Assembly: GCA_963921425.1 (NCBI GenBank)
Contig: OY992839.1
Span: 9,899,409 to 9,963,408, forward strand
Length of the DNA stretch: 64,000 nucleotides
Source of the DNA: Dryas octopetala
Taxonomy: Eukaryota > Streptophyta > Magnoliopsida > Rosales > Rosaceae
Direction of reading: 5' to 3'
Every line of letters begins with the position of its first letter. Position 1 is the stretch's first letter. Below the pieces are notes generated by a model that worked only from the letters and a program-made list of their open reading frames with translations, made no database searches and had not been told where the DNA came from. Positions 35,368 through 49,505 of the stretch are shown piece after piece. Both the position numbers and the translations under genes were made by a program.

Positions 35368-37280
35368 TGATTCGTGAATATCGTATTTGGTTGTTCGAGA
35401 GAGAGAGCGATACGGTGCCGTTTGGGCAGTGGAGAGTGCTTTGCTTCGGGATTTGAGGCTTTTATTGCGACTGGGAACTGGTTACGTGCTAGGAGGAAAC
35501 TTATGGATGCGCGACACGTGGCACTGGTGTTATTAGAAGTGATGGGACATGTGGTCGATAAAACTCGGACTCCGAGACCGGCCCAACGGCCTCTGACTAG
35601 TTTTGCTTCCCTGAATGGTTGCCACGTCATCAAGTAACATTTTTTTGATAACTTATCTCTGTTTTTGGGGATAATTAGGCGGATTAGTGATTAAACTAAT
35701 CGATCGTGGATTAATCAAAGGATTATTTGACCGTGTCACTATCCTCAACAGTGAAGAGCAAAACATGCACCATAATTGGGATCTCATTTAGTATAATTTT
35801 AGTGGGATTAAGTGGGGTCCACGTGGCACGGGGTTTATTGTCATGGATGAGACTTGGACAAGTGGCTTGGGGTTGAAGGGGTTAAGTCAACTTCAACACA
35901 TTTTAGGACTTGTAAAAGTTGTAATGCCCTCTCTCTCATATTAAAATAGAAACGTGGTGAAGATAAGATGAAGAAGCATTTTGAGCATTTGCAAATAAAT
36001 GGGATTTAAGTAGACACGTGGTGAGTAGACTTTACCTATATATTTTCAAATGAAAAGCATGATGCTATTTGATTTTAAATGCGTGCACGAGAGAGAGAGA
36101 GAGAGATAGAGAACCAACTCCAGAATTAATTAAAATGTAGCTCTAACAATATAGCATCAATAATTGGAGGCCAATTAAGGCTCTATAAGAAGAGACCTTG
36201 ACTGAAAAAGAAGAAAAAAAAAGATGGGAACGAATTACTGTAGTCATTAACCTGTGAACGAATAACAACCAAAGAAAAAGATGGGAGATACTTGATGGGA
36301 GAACATGGAGGCCCAAATTAATTAATTGGGTATTTAACCAGACTACACGGAGGCCTAAATTAATTAGGGACCCCCAATGGTAGTTAGGGGTCGGCTTTAG
36401 ACATTTATGTTTGATAATCATACAATTATCAGATAATATCATTACGGCAAAATTCTTTTTTTTTTTACTTTATATATATATTAAAATGTTATAAAATTAA
36501 CTAGTTAGTAAGTTAATATAAAATTAATTATTTTTTTAAACTTACTACATAATGTAATTTCATAATTTAGACAATTTATTTTTTAGATCCTGTTTAAAAA
36601 ATCATTTAGTCATACCTAAACGAACTAAGCTCCACTGCAGCCCCATAAAAGGAAAATTGCAAACACTAGCAGTAGAAGACAAAAGGGAATAAGTAACGTT
36701 TTTGTTTTCACTTAAAAAATTACTTTTTCCTTATTTTAATGAATTAAATTGTCTATTTTTTATGTAATCTTAGAGTTAGTTGAGTTGTGTTAATTAGTAT
36801 GTGCGTAGATAATTTATTGTTTTATACATGAATACTAGCAGTCTTTTATATATCATTCTAATTACCTTTTACGTTTCTTCTTAAATTTCAAATATATTTC
36901 TTGGTATTCCAAAGAAGTTAAGAAACGTGGTCCAAAGTAGCCTTGTTTGGCTCGAAAAAACTATAGCTTTCAAATGGTACCACCAATGGCTAGATCAACG
37001 ACCCACTGCAGGCCCATCCTTATAACTGGGCAAGATACCACTAACCCTCTAAATCTTGACATTAAGGCTGAACTCAAAAGTTCTTTTAGTTGATCAGTGC
37101 TTACAGATTGGTAGCTTAATTAATTAATATGATTACTTAAATTGTTATTGTGATATATATCTATATATATATATTTTACTTTTGGATGCTGCCTTCATTA
37201 TAGTGTAGCTTAAAATTAGTTCTTCAAGACTTCAAGTTTATCTTATAACTTAGGCACCTGCATTGATATATTAGCAGTCT
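35368..37280. other. Promoter region and gene-free spacer
   Basis: This holds the promoter side of the minus-strand small gene: ACGT-core motifs near 35513, 35623 and 35820, then AT-rich spacer with a GA run near 36090-36108. The longer open frames here lack domain content. No gene is supported. Confidence 0.4.
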
Positions 37281-37289
37281 CATGGGTAA

Positions 37290-37910
37290 CAAGTACTTGT
37301 CACAACTGCAAAGTATAACAGAATTTCCCCAAACCCACTCATTCCCACCCATTAAGTAAATTAATAAAGAATGCCTCATTGAGAAATGAGTAATCTACTA
37401 CCAGTCCACCTACTAAAAAACAGAGGCTGAGCATAAATGGTATGTTCTGACCCAAAAAAAAAGAAGCATGAATGGTGTGGTCTGAGTCTTCTGACAAAAA
37501 AAAGAGCATGAATGATTGAATGGTGTGTATTCAAAACAACGATATACAAAGAAAATACATAAACGGTAACTCAAACTTTTGTTCAATAAAAACTCATTCA
37601 TTAAAATTAAATATTGACAAGAAAAAAAATCGCACTTTGTTACTCACACATGTACGAATTTGCAGATTATAGGAAACAGACCAAAAAATTGGTTATAACA
37701 CCCACTTGTTAATAAAATAGATTCCATCCTAATTTTTTTCATTAGTAAATTTACTATATACTTTACATAACCAATGAAGAGAGAAATTGTGAATACTAAT
37801 CGCGTGAAACTAGATAAATTTGAGTTAGATCTAACAAAACTAAGGCCAACATAACTTATTATAGAGGATCCTAATCCTATACTAAAAACTCAATTAAAAT
37901 TCAGTCAAAC
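37290..37910 (-). pseudogene. Decayed partial copy of RPS9 intron sequence
   Basis: Two blocks match introns of the RPS9 gene 2.3 kb away, in the same order and orientation. Block 37290-37420 (tgtcacaactgca, cattcccaccca, agtaaat.aataa, aatgcctcatt) matches 39310-39425 in intron 2. Block 37650-37910 (cagattata.gaaacagac, gattccat, tagtaaattta, cgtgaaactaga, ccaacat, aaaaactcaat) matches 40065-40400 in intron 1. The 382-base exon 2 that should separate them is absent, replaced by about 220 unrelated bases. It is best read as a decayed tandem duplicate, but I cannot rule out shared old repeats in both places. Confidence 0.6.
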
Positions 37911-38911
37911 AAAGTCAGCATTCCCACATTATCAACTCTCCTTGTTCTTGTTATGGGTTATTGAGATTAGAACTCCAAATTTTTAATTTTTGATAGACAT
38001 ATCGAAGTGGATGTTGGTAAACGTTTATTGTGATTGTATATTACGAGTACAACTCCAATGTTTTACTTTTCATACCCATATAGCTGGTCTTAAGTAATGA
38101 ATCTTGTGGTAGCTTAACGCCAGTTTAGCAGTGAATTTATTGTCTTGGCTCATTTTCAGGTGGTATTGTTACTGTGCCAAGCCTGTCCTCACTTCAGCTT
38201 ATTTTCACTTCACCACTTAAATTGAGTTAATTTGACATCTTAATTTCGATAGGTTTGATTACTTCTTGTTCAGTAGGACCCAACTCCAACAGCAAACATC
38301 AATGACCAATGTACCTCATCATACAAAAATGGAAGAAAATTGGGAATTTTGGATTTCATATCCTAACAAAATCCAAATAGCAAAAAAATATATTTGCAAT
38401 ATTTCAATTTTTTTATAAATAGGAAAACACACAGAAAGACGTCAGGGTTGGAGGAAGGTGGGTTTAGATCGGGTTTGGGTAAGGGGCCAAAAAAAGCAAG
38501 ATCGGGTTGGGGTTGGGGTTGGGGGCAGATGGGTACTTTAATTTTCTTTATAAATGAATAAATAAAAATACTTTTTAATTAATTAATTACAGTTTAACAA
38601 TTTTTTAATGGGGTGGTGAGCAAATTTGCTCTTCAGATTTTTCATCACCCCAGCACATTCAAGAAAACCTGTTATAAATATTTAGCAATGCTCTTAAATA
38701 AAGGAGATAATAGTCTTAACACACCACACAATTCATTACATAACCAACTATATGGGGTATCAAAATTAAAACATGGGGCGTTCTCAATAAACCAGAAAAC
38801 TGAAAGTCAGGAAAGGAAACTAACAAGAAAATAAAATGACAAAATCAAAACAAGATCTAAGCCCGCTAAAATGTATTGGAGTTTGGAGTTCTCAATACAT
38901 TGGCGTCTACT
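37911..38911. other. Spacer and RPS9 3' UTR
   Basis: This is AT-rich spacer with a G-rich patch at 38440-38535 (gatcgggttggggttggggttggggg). The last 150 or so bases are probably the RPS9 3' UTR. No gene is supported. Confidence 0.4.
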
Positions 38912-40729
<1,818 letters not shown>

Positions 40730-40839
40730 GGCTCGGTCAGCCTTGGGTCAGATCCAGGCAAGGGTTTGAAAGCTGCCGAGTTGTGAGGTGAGAGAGTGAA
40801 ACAAAGTGGACAACGTTTTGCTATATATGCGAAGTTTCA

Positions 40840-40985
40840 AACCCTAAAACGGCTAAACCCTAGTCACAGGATGAGCGTAATGACCAGTTTACCCCTCAGT
40901 TGTCCAGGTCTACGACTGGGCTGGGCTTCAACGTAGAAAGCCCATGCCTTTGATTGGGTTCGGCCCATTTGGGCGCCTCTACCCC
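40840..40985 (-). promoter_or_regulatory. RPS9 promoter with telo-boxes and site II motifs
   Basis: aaaccctaaaacggctaaaccctag near 40842 holds two telo-box cores. GGCCCA/GCCCA-type site II motifs cluster at about 40917-40975 (actgggctgggctt, aagcccatg, ttcggcccattt). Telo-box plus site II is the standard plant ribosomal-protein promoter grammar, with TCP factors binding site II. Confidence 0.7.
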
Positions 40986-41426
40986 TTCTGGACTTTTGGT
41001 CCAACTAAATCAAGTAATGTCCACCCCCTTAAACAAGTTTTAATCTTTATAACAAGATAAATTAATTTCATGTATGCTAGTGAAAAATTTAATGAAAGAT
41101 TGGATTTCTTTTGGTCATAAATTCATAATGAACGTTTGGATTCAAATCCTTCAATTTTTTTTGGGCTCAAGGTATTTAAAATTTTATTTTGTATATTTGT
41201 TTGGGTACAAATTTTATTTTGTTTATTAAAATTAAATAACTTATTTTTCTTGCAGTATTTTTGTTTTTTGTATTTGTTTTTATTGAATGGTGGTGTGAGC
41301 TTATTAAACTACCTCTAGATTAAAAAAAAATTATTGAGTATAACCGATATACTTTTTTTATATTATACTTCTTTTAACTTCCAAGGATAAAGCTATTTGT
41401 ATATAGCATGTGACCGGGGATATAGG
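40986..41426. other. Gene-free spacer
   Basis: AT-rich sequence with T-rich runs. No gene, repeat or RNA is seen before the hAT-type element. Confidence 0.4.
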
Positions 41427-42105
41427 TAGGGGTGGACATAACCCAATGCAACCCGACCAACCCAACCAAAATGGGTTGGGTTGGTTCAGTTTCTAACACC
41501 CAATTTAGAGAGGTTGGCTTATAACATGACCAATTCGACCTCAAATGGGTTGGTTAGCAGGTTGAGGTTCCAAATAACTGATCAAACTCGACCCAACCCG
41601 ACCAAAATAAATAAATAAATTAAATTAAATATTCACATGTCTAGTTTCTCATCTCACCTTATTTAGAATGGTCAAAGGCTCAAACCAATGAGAACTCATC
41701 TCACCTTCCCTAGCTAGTTTCATGGCCTATGTTCTTTAATATCATAATAAGTTAATATTAATCTTTCACATGGTTTTATTCTTTAATATATTAATATTAA
41801 TGTTTCACATATATAGTTTTCTTGTTTTACATGTGATTGTAATTGTTCCACTGTAAAAGCAGACATGCACTGAATTGGGTTCATATGTAGAAAATAGAGA
41901 CATTAATTTTATAACTTAAAGTGAGTTTCATTCATTTCTAATTTGGGCCTAAATTTTAATTGTATTTTGAGACATGCCCAAACCGACCAACCCAACTCGA
42001 ATTTAATTGGTTTGGTTTGGTTTGAAAAATCACCAACCCGAAGGCATTGGTTTGGTCTACGATTTGAGGGCTAAACCGAACCAAACCGACTCGTGTCCAC
42101 CCTTA
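41427..42105. mobile_element. Non-autonomous hAT-type transposon
   Basis: This 679-bp element opens TAGGGGTGGACA and closes TGTCCACCCTTA (11 of 12 terminal bases inverted-complementary). The flanking 8-bp sequences gatatagg (41419-41426) and gttatagg (42106-42113) match at 7 of 8 positions, the hAT duplication length. Both ends carry subterminal repeats of the ccaacccaacc / ggtttggtttgg kind, as hAT transposases prefer. There is no transposase frame. The one mismatch suggests moderate age. Confidence 0.85.
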
Positions 42106-42693
42106 GTTATAGGTAAATTATAAATTTTATCTCTATACCCTTTATTTTTCTTGTAAAGTAACAAACTATAAAATTAGTATGATAAAAGTAAATAAATTAG
42201 TGTGAGAAAGATTGAACAAAAGTGATGCAAAGGAGGGTTATAAAGTAAGTTATGGGGATTAGTTAAAGTGGTGAGGGTGGTTAGGATAATGAGTTAGGAT
42301 GATGAGAAGGGATTTGTTCCCTCAAATAAAATTATAAGAATAAAATTTTAGGGATTCTAAATTTGTGTATTAAATTTGGATATTAATATTTTACTTGTCG
42401 TAATTTATGAGTCTTAGGATTTGATTAGAGTTCAATTTTTCTACCAAAATAGAAGAAAAAGAGATAACTCATCCTATTAACAAAATTTCCTATAAAAAAA
42501 AGAACACCAATAAGGAATCATTTAGATTATTATGCGGCAATGTATCGATTATGCAAAATAATTTTTCCAAGAGGAGGTGGGGGTGGAGGTTGGGTGGTAT
42601 TTGTCTCAATGCTTTCAAATCAACAAGAGCTAAAAAAAAGAAAAAAGTGTATTATGGAAAAATAATAATGAAAGGACTTAGAAGAGTGATTTA
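42106..42693. other. Gene-free spacer
   Basis: AT-rich sequence between two transposons. Nothing further can be supported. Confidence 0.4.
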
Positions 42694-42702
42694 TTAATAT
42701 TA

Positions 42703-43188
42703 GGTCAAATGACACTTTTGATCCTTATACTTTCACGAAATTTTTATTTTAGTTATGTATTTTTATTTTTGGCAATTTTGATTAAATACTTTTTATATGA
42801 TAGCAATTAAGTATAAATACTTAACATCGTTTAAATTGTTGGCGAAAAATTTGATATGGAAGCACGTGCTTCGCACATGAGTGACATTTCAAATATTTGA
42901 GTTTACTTAGAAGCCTATTTAAGTCATTTCTCGTTATTTAACATATTTAGTTTGACGTTAAAACTTGTTATTTTTCTTTACTAGTTGTGTATGAGAGCGG
43001 ATTTGAGCTTATATAGGCATCCATATAGAGTAAGATGTCTGAAATATCACTCACGTGCAATGCACTTCGATTTTTCATTATTAATTTAAACGAGATTAAT
43101 AATTTTGACTTAATTATTATTGTATTGAAATTTGAAAATACATGATTAAAAGAATATGACCAAAGTGCAAATTTAGTGTCATTTGGCC
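42703..43188. mobile_element. Mutator-type MITE at the CUL3 promoter
   Basis: This 486-bp element has ends GGTCAAATGACACT and, inverted, GGCCAAATGACACT. The arms stay similar for roughly 200 bp, including catcgtttaaatt and the gtgagtgacattt block. A perfect 9-bp duplication, TTAATATTA, flanks it at 42694-42702 and 43189-43197. There is no coding capacity. It ends about 40 bases before the CT tract of the CUL3 5' UTR. Confidence 0.9.
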
Positions 43189-43225
43189 TTAATATTATTT
43201 AAAGAATTAAAATACAGGCGTGGAC

Positions 43226-43228
<3 letters not shown>

Positions 43229-43279
<51 letters not shown>
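43229..43279 (+). repeat. (TC)25 microsatellite in CUL3 5' UTR
   Basis: A pure TC run of 51 bases about 290 bases before the CUL3 ATG, in a C/T-rich leader that also holds AAACCCTAA at 43353 and gctagggtttgc near 43456. Confidence 0.9.
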
Positions 43280-43284
<5 letters not shown>

Positions 43285-43566
43285 TGTCTCCGCCATCATC
43301 ATCCTCAATTTCTCCTTTATTTACCCGCTATTTCACTCCCCTCTGCAATCGAAAACCCTAATTTCTTCAATTTCTTCAGCTCAAACCCCTTAAAACTCCA
43401 AAACCTCTTTCTCATGCTCTTGTTTCGTTGCTCATCTGCTCAATTCGGGTCAACAGCTAGGGTTTGCTTGACGAACCCAAATCATCCAATCTCAATCGGG
43501 TTTTAGGGTAGTTCGATTCAAACTGAGGATTGGATTTAAGGCTCGTGGTAAGTGAAATTTGAGGAG

Positions 43567-46500
43567 ATGAGTGCTCAGAAGAAGAGAAACTTCCAAATTG
43601 AGGCTTTCAAGCACCGGGTCGTGGTTGATCCGAAATACGCAGAGAAGACATGGAAGATCCTGGAGCACGCGATTCACGAAATTTATAATCACAACGCAAG
43701 CGGGCTTAGCTTCGAAGAGCTTTATAGGTTTGCTACTCTTAGCTTACATGTAACACAAAAACACACGCACATATGTATAATCTATTATTGGGTATTGAAA
43801 GTTTTATACTAATTTGGAGGTCACTTTCTTTTTGGGTGTCTTGGAAATGTGTAGATAACCTTATTTCTGAGCATTATTAGGCTTTAATGGGTCTGCCCCA
43901 GTTATAGTTTGTAGTCTGATTCTCTTACTGTCGGACTATTTTGGATTTTTTGTTATGCATGTTTGCTTTTTCACCTTTGTGATTTTCCATTATCCATCTT
44001 GTGGATTATATGCTGATTTAGGTCTAACTGATGTCTGATGGTCTTTTTCATCCCTTTGTTAACTTTAAATTTGTTGCCTATTGCCCATTAGTAGGTGAGA
44101 GGGTAGTGTGGGCGCTTATAGTTGGAAAGTGCATGATTCTAGGCTATCTAAAGAGTGGGAATATCTTAGAGAGTGTAGGCATAGACGATCGGGATTGGAG
44201 TTGATTGCTATGGTACTAGGAGATCTTTGTATCATCTCTAGGCCGCATCCTTTCTATTTTGTCCATATCTGTTTGCTCTAGACTTTGGGTTATTCATGCT
44301 TGAGAATATTGCTATTGTCTCATCTATTTCCTTCCATTGCATTGATTGTTATCTCTCACCCATTTTTCTTTCTGAACTTTCATCTTATTCTCTTTCTTCA
44401 CTTGGGTGAGTTTCCTGTCATTTTTCTGTTTATCTGTTCTTGTTGTAGTTATATAAGGGTTTTTCATTTTCATAATTTTGGAATGGTCCTGACCCATATG
44501 TTGGTCAGGACAAATTTGGACCTTATTTTCTGCCCTTTTTGCAAGGCCTATAGTTTTCATACCTTGACATGATTTCGATATCTTGAGAGAGCTTTGCAGA
44601 GTAAGAGTGTTACTTATTGAGGAGGGAGGATTCTCTCTCTCTCTCTTTCTCACCCAGTTACTAACACACACATAATATATATTTTCCTTTTCCACAATCT
44701 CTCAGTGAGCTTCTACTTATTTTTGATATAGTAACCATGTGGGGTGAGTGGGAAACTAGAGCAGATGAATTTTAAAAAATGAGCATATTTGAGAAAGAAA
44801 AAACAAACAAAGATTATTTATAAGTTTGTGCAACTCATGGGCGACCTAATAGCCTGACCACTCGTCCCAAATGGTAGGTGCCCTTATACTTTGAGGCTTA
44901 ATTGTCAAAATTCTCATGTTTGATGTTAGAGGCTTAGAGCCAATGATTTAACTAAGAAAAAGTTTTACCTTGTGTGTCTTGTCCAATGGGTTATGAGTTA
45001 TATTACTATCTAAATTTTAGCCATTTATCTGATGTCTTTCTATTCTGTGTTCATACTAACAAAATCTTGTGATTATAATTTTAAAACTTTGGAGTTCATA
45101 GCTGACTGTCGTAATCAAGTCAGCTTGTTTGCAAGGGAGAATGTGCTTGGAATTCATTTTCAACAATTTATTATATCTAATTGTTGCAAGTTAACTTGCA
45201 AGTGCTTTGGGTCTTGCTTTATAATTACTGTTTCTTTCACATCTTGAAACATTACTCTTCTGATGTTTAACCATCTGTCATGCATTCAGGAATGCTTACA
45301 ACATGGTGCTGCACAAATTTGGGGAGAAACTCTACTCTGGTCTGGTGAAAACCATGACTTATCATTTAAAAGAAATATCTCAATCGATTGAAGTTACTCA
45401 GGGAGAGTTGTTTTTGGAAGAGCTGAACAGGAAATGGGGGGATCATAACAAGGCGTTGCAGATGATTCGAGACATATTGATGTACATGGATAGGACTTTC
45501 ATTCCAAGCACCCACAAAACCCCTGTTCATGAGCTTGGGTTGAACCTGTGGAGGGATGTTGTCATCCACTCTAGAAAAACCCAGTCTAGGCTTTTGGATA
45601 CGCTTCTTGAGCTAGTGCATAGAGAAAGAAGTGGTGAAGTAATTAACAGAGGATTAATGAGGAATATCATAAAAATGTTAATGGACTTGGGCTCTTCTGT
45701 TTACCAAGAAGACTTTGAGAAGCATTTTCTTGAGGTTTCAGCTGATTTTTACCGCTGTGAGTCTCAAGAGTTCATAGAGTCATGTGATTGCGGGAACTAT
45801 TTAAAGAAGGCTGAGAGACGCCTAAATGAAGAAATGGAGAGAGTGTCCCATTATTTGGATACTAGAAGTGAAGCTAAGATAACTAATGTGGTGGAAAAGG
45901 AGATGATTGAAAATCACATGAACAGACTAGTTCATATGGAGAGCTCAGGTTTAGTTAATATGCTTGTGGATGACAAATATGAGGACTTGGGAAGAATGTA
46001 TACCTTATTTCGCAGGGTGCAGAATGGACTTGTATTAGTAAGAGATGTCATGACTTCTTACATCAGAGATACTGGTAAGCAGCTAGTTACTGACCCAGAA
46101 AGGTTAAGGGATCCTGTAGACTTCGTACAACGTCTCCTGGATTTGAAGGATAAATATGACAAAATTATCAGTTCGGCATTTAACAATGACAAAACATTCC
46201 AGAATGCTTTAAATTCCTCTTTTGAATACTTCATTAATTTGAATGCCCGGTCCCCTGAATTTATTTCTCTGTTTGTGGATGACAATCTTCGGAAAGGGCT
46301 AAGGGGGGTTAGTGAGGAGGATGTAGAGGTTGTACTGGACAAGGTCATGATGCTTTTCCGTTATCTTCAAGAGAAAGATGTGTTTGAAAAGTATTACAAG
46401 CAACACTTGGCAAAGAGGCTTCTTTCTGGGAAAACTGTTTCTGATGATGCAGAAAGAAGTCTGATTGTTAAGCTCAAAACAGAGTGTGGATATCAATTTA

Positions 46501-47330
46501 CTTCTAAATTGGAGGGTATGTTCACTGATATGAAGACCTCTCATGATACAATGCAGGGTTTCTACTCAACAGTTGGTCCTCAGTTAGGTGATAGCCCAAC
46601 GCTAGCAGTCCAGGTCCTCACGACAGGTTCATGGCCTACTCAGCCAAGTGCCACATGCAACCTTCCAGCAGAAATTTTGTGGGTATGTGAGAAGTTTAAG
46701 AGTTATTATCTTGGCACCCATACTGGGCGTAGATTGTCCTGGCAAACGAATATGGGCACTGCTGATTTGAAAATGAATTTTGGAAAGGGCCAGAAGCATG
46801 AGCTTAATGTTTCCACGTACCAGATGTGTGTGCTGATGCTATTCAACAATGCTGACCGGTTGACCTATAAGGAAATTGAGCAGGCTACAGAGATACCAGC
46901 TTCTGACTTGAAGAGGTGCCTGCAGTCTCTGGCGTGTGTTAAGGGAAAGAATGTTCTTCGGAAGGAGCCTATGAGCAAGGACATAGCTGAGGATGATGCC
47001 TTCTTCTTTAATGACAAGTTCACAAGCAAGTTCTTCAAGGTAAAGATAGGTACTGTGGTTGCACAAAGGGAATCTGAACCAGAAACTCAAGAAACCCGGC
47101 AGAGAGTAGAGGAAGACAGGAAGCCCCAGATTGAGGCAGCAATTGTGAGGATCATGAAGTCAAGGAGGGTACTGGATCACAATAATATTGTTGCTGAGGT
47201 CACGAAACAGCTGCAAGCGCGATTCTTGCCCAACCCTGTTGTAATAAAGAAACGGATCGAGTCCCTCATTGAGCGGGAGTTCTTGGAGAGGGATAAAACA
47301 GATAGAAAATTGTACAGGTACCTTGCTTGA
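43567..47330 (+). CDS. CUL3: Cullin-3, scaffold of BTB-type CRL3 ubiquitin ligases
   Basis: Two coding exons, 43567-43727 and 45290-47330, encode 733 residues, against 732 in Arabidopsis CUL3A. ATG at 43567 gives MSAQKKRNFQIEAFKHRVVV, the usual CUL3 start. An upstream GTG in frame is not used. The N-terminal cullin repeats (RNAYNMVLHKFGEKLYSGLV) bind BTB adaptors. The cullin-homology region (FRYLQEKDVFEKYYKQHLAKRLL without its ends, then ECGYQFTSKLEGMFTDM) recruits RBX1. The C-terminal winged helix holds the neddylation Lys at about 677 (IVRIMKSRRVLDHNN), and the protein ends FLERDKTDRKLYRYLA. CRL3 complexes act in ethylene, light and immune signalling through BTB proteins. The 1.56-kb intron holds no supported gene. 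Confidence 0.97.
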
Positions 47331-48620
47331 AGAAACACTATGGTTGGTTTATTTTATCATGGCATTTGGCACAAGCATTCACGATTTATCCTACATTTGG
47401 TTAGTTGGAATATTGTTCTTGAATCGTAACAGGCTTTGGGTGGGTTCCAATGGAGTTCAATGAATGCCTCTTTGTTGCTTTAAGTCTTTTCTCTCTTTTA
47501 TTAAACTTTTCAGAGTGGGATGACTGAAATGTATTGGAAGGAATCAATCTGCCTCGTACGTATGTCTAATTTTGATACCCAGTATTTAAACCCCAATGAC
47601 AATGCAGGGTTTATAAAACTTAATTGTCAGGACTTCGTTTCACAAACGTTGGGGCCTACATGGGCTTGGTTTTAACTTTTAAGCTTGGCTCGTGAAGCTT
47701 TGAAGTTTATAGAATAGAATTACTTGGAAACTAGTTGAAGTATTTGGCTGGGTTACGCCTGGGTCAGGTCGCATGGTCATGTTTTTTTTCAGTTTTCTTG
47801 AATTCTTGACTGGGTGAGGTCGCATTCTTGGTTTTTTCACTTAATTTTTTTTAAAAAAATTTTATTTATAAGTAAATGGGAACTTTCAAAATAGGGGAAT
47901 AGTGAATAATATATCAATCATCAATGTAATTAGACTGGAATTCTCGATTATCATGATAATCAGCTGCCAAACTTTTATCTTCCTAATTGCAATTTTATTA
48001 TATTAAATCTTTCTTTGATTAATTGACAAAGTATGAAGGATCCCAGCAAACATTCAGTGCACAGCTCAACACCAGCTGAAGCTAGAAGCCAACTAAAACG
48101 ACATAGAGACCAGCATTGACTAAAAGACTACAAAATACAGAAAATTGAAAACTCTGAAGATCACCAGTATAAACAAACACAATACATACACCAACCACAT
48201 CAGAGCCTTTAGATCAAAACACTTCATGGAAACCCAAAATTGGGTATAGTTTTCTCTGATCTTGTCGGGTTAATCCATGTTCAAATATGTTGTTATCTGT
48301 ACTTGGTGTTCAGATGTAGTATGAGGGGTTTTTTTTTTTGGCAATTAGTTGTAGCTGAAACAGTTTCTTTCCTCTGATAAAATGAATATTATTGCAATTA
48401 TTCTCTGTTGGCAAATGGTAATTTCACCAACAAATTCTTTATTTTTCTTTTCATGGATCATAAATATTCATTCCAAGAAAAAGAAACTGATTCAGCTAAG
48501 AACAATTTAAGAAAAATACTGCACAAACTGAAAAAAAGATTAGAAGCCTCGTACAACAGTTGAACACCAACTATTTACAAATAACGGATTTGAAGCTTTT
48601 TTGGGAGTGAACTCTAGAAG
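47331..48620. other. CUL3 3' UTR and spacer
   Basis: The first 300 or so bases look like 3' UTR. The rest is AT-rich with no gene. Confidence 0.4.
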
Positions 48621-49090
48621 TTGGAGATGAGATGTTGGAGGAAACCAAATAAATTGCGTGATAATTCTTATGCCAATTTGTTTGGTGCCCTCCAACCCTC
48701 AAATACGACTTTTAAATGGAAAAATAATGTTGAATTCAGGATTAAATGCCAGGATGAGATGGTGGAGGGAATCAAACAAATTGTGTAATCAATCTGATGC
48801 CAATTTGTTTGGTTACCTCCAACATCACATAGGGCTTTTAAATGGAGATATAACATTGACTTCGGGTTTAAATGTCGGAGATAAGATATTGGAGGAAATT
48901 AAACAAATTATGAAGTTCCCATTGAGAGATTAATTTGTTTAGTTACCTCCAATTCTCATTTATGGCTTTTAAAACAGTAATGAAGAATTTATAATTTAGA
49001 GATTGAAGGTGAGATATTGGAGAAAACTAAACAAAGTGGACACTTCTTATTGAGAGATTAATTTGTTTAGTCCCCTCTAATTCTCATCTA
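48621..49090. repeat. 127-bp tandem repeat, four diverged copies
   Basis: The motif gatgttggagg (or gatattggag) begins copies at about 48631, 48758, 48885 and 49013, so the period is 127-128 bp. Each copy also holds an inverted partner, aatttgttt.gt.ccctcca, about 45 bases later, so every unit can fold into an imperfect hairpin. Copies 3 and 4 share gagagattaatttgtttagt, absent from 1 and 2. Confidence 0.85.
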
Positions 49091-49505
49091 CAACCTCTTC
49101 ATTTTGAGTGAGTGCAGGGTCTGAAGAGCAACCATGTATTTATAACAAAGCATGGTCGGATTTCAGTCTGACACAATAAACATGTTTCATTCATGCATTG
49201 CCTCAGGGAGCAAAATTTGCATGCCACCAACCAAACATGTACAGGCATACTGACAAAATGCAACCGACTCTACAGACTCAAAAATGTACAAACCTGTGTT
49301 TATTAGTTTTGGGCCCCAAAAGCAAAACTTGAAGTTATGGCCCAACCCAATTTCTTATTGGGTCATTTGGGCTAAGACTGGCCCAATTAGATTTGCATAG
49401 TTTCTCCAATCTGACGTTGCCCTAACTGCTGCTGGTTCTGAGTTTCCAACTTCTAAGTTGTAACCAACAACCAGCTTCAGGCTCTGAAGCTCGAACTTCT
49501 CAACC
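49091..49505 (+). promoter_or_regulatory. Promoter and 5' UTR region of the THADA-type gene
   Basis: Several GGCCCA/TGGGCC site II motifs cluster at 49310-49390 (ttgggccccaa, atggcccaaccc, tttgggct, ctggcccaatt), 115-195 bases before the ATG. Site II motifs are typical of housekeeping and translation-related genes. Confidence 0.6.

Noticed and set aside
34975-35370. Plus-strand 131-codon ORF antisense to the small gene
   Set aside because: It is the mirror of the minus-strand coding frame, with an Arg run opposite the Thr run. The minus frame has better protein character.
35374-35637. Plus-strand ORF of 87 codons opposite the small minus-strand gene promoter
   Set aside because: It overlaps promoter motifs, lacks splice context and has no recognisable domain. 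A chance frame in GC-richer DNA.
47269-47463. 64-codon ORF overlapping the CUL3 stop
   Set aside because: It is an alternate frame through the CUL3 C-terminus and 3' UTR with no domain.
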